The notes under the pieces were generated by a model. That model was not told the DNA's origin, searched no databases, and saw only the letters and a program-made list of their open reading frames with translations. This document shows, in pieces, positions 24,622-27,452 of a stretch of 27,452 nucleotides of DNA. The DNA lies in the IMG/VR virus record IMGVR_UViG_3300037585_003522, positions 1-27,452 of that record; one strand, 5' to 3'. Source of the DNA: a virus. The position numbers were made by a program, and so were the translations under genes. Position 1 is the stretch's first letter. Each line of letters begins with the position of its first letter.

Positions 24622-25756
24622 AACCTTTATTAAAAAACCTATCCTATATTGTGATTTTTTACAATATTTTTCAGCCATTCAGAATACCACCGCTAATTCT
24701 GGTGGATGGCAATATACCCCCCCCCATAATATTGATTATTTAGGGTTGCAAACCCAAAGCCCTAGAAAACGATTTACGTTCCAGTCGGGTGCAGGCGAAA
24801 ACTACTATAACCCGTTTTTTTCTCTTTCAAATATAAGGGTTTCAAAGAAATTTTTAAAGCAAGCCAATTATCTAGCTATTTTTGGGCATACATTGGCTTC
24901 AACGGGTACTGGTATCGAAGTTTCTTTTCATTATGAAAATACCCAAGTAGGTAACTGTATAACTAGCCCATTAGCTAACGGTGGCACGGGTACTAGCGTG
25001 GAAGGAGATGATTACAATTCCACAGGATTTACCTATGATGGGTTCAGCTTGCTAACTATATTGCCATTTTTTACCGACCCTACTGGGTACGTCGATGAAA
25101 TTAGATTTTATTTCCATAAAAACGATAACCCTGTTTGGGGTTATAATTTAGATGTGGCGGGTATATCGCTTGGGAGGTCATTCGTATTCCCTACCCCTGT
25201 AGATTTATCCTCTAAAGTTACTTTTTCAAACGATAACGTAGATAATATTAAAAGCCCGTCGGGGCGTGAGTTATACAAAGTAACGACAGATGGGCGAGAA
25301 AATCACGGGCAATTTATACCATTTCAGTATTATAAAAACGAATATGAAGGCTTCCACTCTAGCGGTACGTATGCTATGGAAGTAGGTAAAAGAACCAGTA
25401 GGGCTAATTTCCAATTCCAAGTATCTTACCTAGATGATGACAAAATAATACCAACTTTCGATGGAGCTTTTGACCAAAAAAAGGCAGATGATGACTTCGG
25501 TGCTAACTATTTTGAAGACCATCTAGGGGGCGACGGAACTATAGGGGATGTGGATAATATCGGTGCGCTTATGAATGTAACATATAATGGAAAGCTACCT
25601 ATGATGTTAAACGCTAACAGTCTTAGCCTAACACCCGATGGAGAATTTAAAAACGATAAATTTTACATCGTAAAAAACAAGAAAAAAGAAATATCATACA
25701 CACCCATATCGCCGAATTTATATAATATAAAGTTTGATTTAATCGAAACTTGGTGA
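24611..25756 (+). CDS. Tail protein, possible receptor-binding protein
   Basis: This 381-residue protein starts at a GTG (G-rich upstream stretch may serve as ribosome site) and is the last gene of the tail block. It is beta-rich and aromatic: F-L-Q-Y-F-S-A-I-Q-N, Y-Y-N-P-F-F-S-L-S, Y-V-D-E-I-R-F-Y-F. The middle holds S-P-S-G-R-E-L-Y-K-V-T-T-D-G-R-E-N-H-G. Being terminal in the tail operon fits a receptor-binding or baseplate-like protein; a distal tail role is also possible. Sequence alone does not settle this. After its TGA comes the long noncoding stretch. Confidence 0.68.
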   Translation: MADKTFIKKPILYCDFLQYFSAIQNTTANSGGWQYTPPHNIDYLGLQTQSPRKRFTFQSGAGENYYNPFFSLSNIRVSKKFLKQANYLAIFGHTLASTGTGIEVSFHYENTQVGNCITSPLANGGTGTSVEGDDYNSTGFTYDGFSLLTILPFFTDPTGYVDEIRFYFHKNDNPVWGYNLDVAGISLGRSFVFPTPVDLSSKVTFSNDNVDNIKSPSGRELYKVTTDGRENHGQFIPFQYYKNEYEGFHSSGTYAMEVGKRTSRANFQFQVSYLDDDKIIPTFDGAFDQKKADDDFGANYFEDHLGGDGTIGDVDNIGALMNVTYNGKLPMMLNANSLSLTPDGEFKNDKFYIVKNKKKEISYTPISPNLYNIKFDLIETW

Positions 25757-25767
25757 TTTTCCACACC

Positions 25768-25775
25768 GTTTAAAC
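25768..25775. promoter_or_regulatory. Intergenic GTTTAAAC box 5
   Basis: The copy starts 12 bases after the last tail gene stop and is the only intergenic one not followed by G. An AT-rich run with seven T follows. It does not stand close to a gene start, so it may mark an end or an operator rather than a gene-proximal start. Confidence 0.35.
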
Positions 25776-25820
25776 ACCCCAAATAGTTAAATTTTTTTAT
25801 TATAACGATAAAATTGCACG

Positions 25821-25835
25821 TAAAGTAATACTTTA
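25821..25835. promoter_or_regulatory. Palindrome TAAAGTAATACTTTA, candidate operator
   Basis: Two seven-base arms, TAAAGTA and TACTTTA, are perfect complements around a single A. Such symmetry is typical of sites bound by dimeric repressors, and it lies between tail and early-type genes. No bound protein is known from the window. Confidence 0.4.
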
Positions 25836-25857
25836 ACTGCTTTACTATCTCTCCTTA

Positions 25858-25880
25858 TGAGAATCGGTTTCTCACTTTTT
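25858..25880 (+). terminator. Factor-independent terminator after the tail genes
   Basis: TGAGAA (25858-25863) pairs with TTCTCA (25869-25874) around a TCGGT loop, and TTTTT follows at 25876-25880. The stem is six bases, so strength is moderate. It lies about 100 bases after the last tail gene and would end the late transcript. Confidence 0.55.
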
Positions 25881-25990
25881 AGGTCTGTATATACTATATA
25901 AACACTAAAGTAGCAGGAAACGGCAATTTTAGCCCTCAGAATTAAAATCACAAAAGTCAAGCATTTTTTATATCCCTCTATAATTCAACT

Positions 25991-25998
25991 GTTTAAAC
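25991..25998. promoter_or_regulatory. Intergenic GTTTAAAC box 6
   Basis: The copy, followed by G, precedes a long T/A-rich run and the candidate structured RNA beginning near 26070. It is a reasonable candidate for the start signal of the rightward transcript. Confidence 0.4.
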
Positions 25999-26069
25999 GA
26001 ACCCACTAGGAAAACTTTTTTTATTTATTTTAATTATTTATTTGGTTTATATAATATAAACTGTATTAG

Positions 26070-26297
26070 ATTTCAATAGCGCAGGGGCGCTACGTTTTTT
26101 GAAATTGTTGTTGAGGGTGGGCGAGCAGGGAGAATCGACCCCAATAGACAACGGCACACGCCACAGACATTAGTAGGTGCTTCTGATGTATAAATGACAC
26201 AGAAGATGAACAAAGAGCCTAACCGTGTAACACCAAGCAGTATCGGGATTGTAGGGAGCGTTTTAGGAAACAGACTATTATAACCAAGTGCCAGCGA
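26070..26297 (+). ncRNA. Candidate structured RNA or long leader, class unknown
   Basis: Base composition becomes more GC-rich than the surrounding sequence although no reading frame is present. Several stems can be drawn. ATTTCAA (26070-26076) pairs with TTGAAAT (26099-26105), with TAGCGC/GCGCTA inside (26077-26092). TTG(A)GGG at 26111-26117 pairs with CCCCAA at 26139-26144. CTTCTG-A-TGT at 26180-26189 pairs with ACACAGAAG at 26197-26205. CCTAA near 26218 can pair with TTAGG near 26268. The inner first hairpin is followed by TTTTTT (26095-26100) and could alternatively act as a terminator. I do not match it to a named RNA class; a group I intron and tRNA were considered and not supported. 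Confidence 0.4.
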
Positions 26298-26400
26298 AGC
26301 CCACCTATTAAAAGGGGGCTACCCTTAATGCAGGCTATGGCGGTTGCAACCCCGCATAAGAAATGCAGAGCAAGGGCAAAAACAAATAAAACTAAAAGGA
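26298..26400 (+). promoter_or_regulatory. Structured 5' leader element, copy A
   Basis: An upstream hairpin AGCCC/GGGCT (26298-26302 with 26316-26320) is followed by a compact three-stem element. P1 is CCCTT 26322-26326 with AAGGG 26372-26376. P2 is TGCA 26329-26332 with TGCA 26364-26367. P3 is AT-(G)-GCGG 26337-26343 with CCGCAT 26352-26357, with a bulged G and the loop TTGCAACC. An A-rich tail and AAAAGGA ribosome site then lead into the ATG at 26410. A second copy with compensatory changes lies at 26711-26820, strong evidence that the RNA fold matters. It may be a riboswitch, protein-binding leader or stability element. Confidence 0.75.
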
Positions 26401-26409
26401 ATATATATT

Positions 26410-26706
26410 ATGGAATACAAAAGCGAAGCAGTTGAAAAAGTACAAGTAAGGGTAGAAGAAAATGTTAATACTAGAGGTGATGGTTTAAATTATACTAATA
26501 TAAAAATAGACCTACCTAGTGGAAAAGGAGTTTGGATTACTGTGGCAGAACACGAATTAGACGGACACGAGTGGGTGAGTGAAAGGATAAGCGTACACAC
26601 CGATAAGCCTAATACAAATATTACCAAAAAGAAACAAACTCATAAGAATACCACTTGGACAGAGATAGAGCAAGACGATAAAAGTTTACTTACTGTTTTC
26701 CATTAA
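26410..26706 (+). CDS. Small protein behind leader copy A, function unknown
   Basis: I place the start at the ATG preceded by AAAAGGA; the frame is open further upstream to a TTG at 26344, but that lies inside the conserved RNA element. The 98-residue product is hydrophilic. It has likely beta strands (Y-T-N-I-K-I-D-L-P-S-G-K-G-V-W-I-T-V-A), then H-E-L-D-G-H-E-W-V, and a Lys/Thr/Asn-rich end. There is no membrane segment and no motif I recognise. It is the first gene after the late-to-early boundary. Confidence 0.72.
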   Translation: MEYKSEAVEKVQVRVEENVNTRGDGLNYTNIKIDLPSGKGVWITVAEHELDGHEWVSERISVHTDKPNTNITKKKQTHKNTTWTEIEQDDKSLLTVFH

Positions 26707-26710
26707 CCCT

Positions 26711-26820
26711 TAACCCTGCCCCCTTAATTGGGGGCAACCCTTAAACTAGCCTATGACAGTTGCAAGCCTGTATAAATAGTGAGCAAGGGCAAAAATAAAT
26801 AAAATAAATATAAGGAATAA
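26711..26820 (+). promoter_or_regulatory. Structured 5' leader element, copy B
   Basis: The hairpin TGCCCCC/GGGGGCA (26717-26723 with 26730-26736) precedes the same element as copy A. P1 is CCCTT 26738-26742 with AAGGG 26785-26789. P2 is ACTA 26745-26748 with TAGT 26777-26780. P3 is AT-(G)-ACAG 26753-26759 with CTGTAT 26768-26773, again with the bulged G and the loop TTGCAAGC. GAGCAAGGGCAAAAA follows as in copy A, then AAGGA and the ATG at 26826. P2 and P3 differ from copy A by paired changes on both strands. The P1 5' sequence AACCCTTAA also occurs at 26705-26713, so an alternative pairing exists. Confidence 0.75.
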
Positions 26821-26825
26821 CGATA

Positions 26826-26969
26826 ATGGATAATGAAATAATAGCAATTTATGAGAAATATTTAGACAGGATTTGGAATGACTTATCTAAGGATGACCAA
26901 ATAAGGCTTGAAGGTCATTTTAACGGGATTATAAATGAAATTGATGAATGTTTAGAGGGAGAGGAATAA
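26826..26969 (+). CDS. 47-residue acidic protein behind leader copy B
   Basis: The frame starts at an ATG with AAGGA about ten bases upstream and ends with TAA at 26967-26969. The product (M-D-N-E-I-I-A-I-Y-E-K-Y-L, ending C-L-E-G-E-E) is acidic and mainly helical. It is too short for a domain call and I recognise no family. Good ribosome site, the dedicated structured leader and tight spacing to the next gene (one base) support it as real. Confidence 0.68.
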   Translation: MDNEIIAIYEKYLDRIWNDLSKDDQIRLEGHFNGIINEIDECLEGEE

Positions 26970-26970
26970 A

Positions 26971-27246
26971 ATGGATTATTTATATGATTGTATCTTAAAG
27001 TCGCTAGCATATACCGATGGCTTAGTACGTGATAGTGAAATAGCAGTAAGCAATAAGTACGAATACATAATCGTATCAGTACCTAAAAAATACGGTAAAA
27101 AGATTATGGTTAATTTCTGCGATTTGGTTTGTAAGTATGTTACGGCTGAATACATACTAGACAATACTAATCACGATGAACTATTCGTAGTGCAGTTTAA
27201 GCTAAAACGGGATTATCTTGATGGTGATTTTAGGGGGGATAAATAA
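26971..27246 (+). CDS. Small protein, function unknown
   Basis: This 91-residue protein has a GAGAGGA ribosome site in the end of the preceding gene. Strand-rich middle segments (Y-E-Y-I-I-V-S-V-P-K-K-Y-G-K-K-I-M-V-N-F) and a charged end are seen; Cys residues lie at 8, 50 and 54. I recognise no family. It is probably co-transcribed with the 47-residue gene and the next gene, which starts two bases after its stop. Confidence 0.68.
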   Translation: MDYLYDCILKSLAYTDGLVRDSEIAVSNKYEYIIVSVPKKYGKKIMVNFCDLVCKYVTAEYILDNTNHDELFVVQFKLKRDYLDGDFRGDK

Positions 27247-27247
27247 G

Positions 27248-27452
27248 ATGGCACGTATTACTAGAGAAGAATGGCTTAACAAGATGGCAAGAGAATTAAA
27301 TACTAAAGTTTTTAAGCCTGCTGGCTATCCTTTAAATATGAAAAAGGTTAGAATTAGTTGCGGTTATCCACCTAAAGGCGGACACGCATTTAATAAAACT
27401 ATAGGGGTTTGTTTTAGTGATTTAGTTAATGGCTATAATGAAATATTTATCC
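27248..27452 (+). CDS. Probable SprT-like metallopeptidase-type protein, N-terminal part
   Basis: The frame opens at an ATG two bases after the preceding stop and runs off the window. About 68 codons are visible: R-E-E-W-L-N-K-M-A-R-E-L, then V-R-I-S-C-G-Y-P-P-K-G-G, then I-G-V-C-F-S, then N-E-I-F-I. The order V-x-x-S/T-C-G-x-P-x-x-G-G ... I-G-x-C ... E-I-F-I is characteristic of phage SprT-like proteins, whose zinc-binding H-E-L-x-H comes just after the part seen here. The catalytic motif is outside the window, so activity cannot be judged. Confidence 0.65.
   Translation, partial: MARITREEWLNKMARELNTKVFKPAGYPLNMKKVRISCGYPPKGGHAFNKTIGVCFSDLVNGYNEIFI

Larger units (their letters stand above)
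25757..26069. other. Regulatory intergenic stretch, AT-rich part
   Basis: No credible gene lies here on either strand. The stretch holds GTTTAAAC boxes at 25768-25775 and 25991-25998, a perfect palindrome at 25821-25835, a terminator at 25858-25880, and several TATAAT-like AT-rich runs (for example 26050-26055). I could not pair these runs with convincing -35 sequences. It probably ends the late tail transcript and starts a new one to the right. Confidence 0.6.

Noticed and set aside
25857-25901. Fourteen-codon frame overlapping the terminator, possible leader peptide
   Set aside because: It has no ribosome site and the hairpin with T-run explains the sequence better.
26115-26150. Minus-strand sequence resembling a tRNA T-arm and acceptor end
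   Set aside because: GGGTCGATTCTCCC followed by GCTCGCCCACC looks tRNA-like, but the T-loop is one base short and no matching 5' acceptor strand, D-arm or anticodon arm lies at the needed distance.
26212-26300. Possible group I intron core (AACAGACTA at 26269-26277)
   Set aside because: The P7 partner strand and other core elements are not found, and no interrupted gene flanks the region.
26344-26409. TTG-initiated upstream extension of the 98-residue protein
   Set aside because: The extension lies in the conserved RNA element and lacks a ribosome site; the ATG at 26410 has AAAAGGA in front.
1-27452. CRISPR arrays, insertion sequences, tRNA genes, integrase or repressor genes
   Set aside because: None was seen. 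There are no regular spaced repeats, no transposase or integrase motifs, and no tRNA-like folds; lifestyle (temperate or lytic) cannot be decided from this window.

Overview
The window is part of an AT-rich genome of a tailed double-stranded DNA phage with siphovirus-type gene order. Every credible gene is on the + strand, most gene junctions overlap or abut (TAATG, ATGA), and the genes run in the usual packaging, head, neck, tail order. Internal TGA codons are absent and several genes end in TGA, so the standard code applies. The host cannot be read directly. Two features of the 1780-residue tail protein, a dockerin-like repeat pair at the C-terminus and a Cys-x-x-x-x-Ala-x-Asn-Tyr module, are common in aquatic, Bacteroidota-like bacteria and in uncultured marine phages. 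This hints at an aquatic host but does not prove it.

Layout. 1-167: end of a RusA-like Holliday junction resolvase. 226-3143: ParB-like protein, a TET-associated-type glycosyltransferase, and the small and large terminase subunits. 3154-6560: portal, a tiny basic peptide, two small membrane or helical proteins, a virion-morphogenesis protein, a MuF-type minor head protein, and two small proteins. 6625-8164: scaffold and major capsid protein, closed by a strong terminator. 8245-9090: lysis group (GH24 endolysin with Cys in place of the usual Asp, holin-like protein, small coiled-coil protein). 9091-14164: two appendage-like proteins, a 573-residue structural protein, a neck/adaptor protein and a tail terminator. 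14165-16141: small protein, tail tube protein and tail-assembly chaperone with a probable -1 frameshift at a run of nine A. 16131-25756: tape measure, giant tail-tip protein and two further tail proteins.

25757-26409 is a 653-base regulatory stretch with two GTTTAAAC boxes, a palindrome, a terminator and a hairpin-rich, likely structured RNA. It ends in a compact structured leader before a small gene. A second copy of that leader (26711-26820) precedes the next small gene, and the two copies differ by compensatory base changes that keep three stems. The window ends in small genes and the start of a probable SprT-like protein, probably the beginning of a different (early or accessory) module.

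The two most unusual signals are the duplicated, covarying 5' leader RNA and the repeated palindrome GTTTAAAC, which sits in six intergenic regions, four of them just upstream of a gene or gene group.
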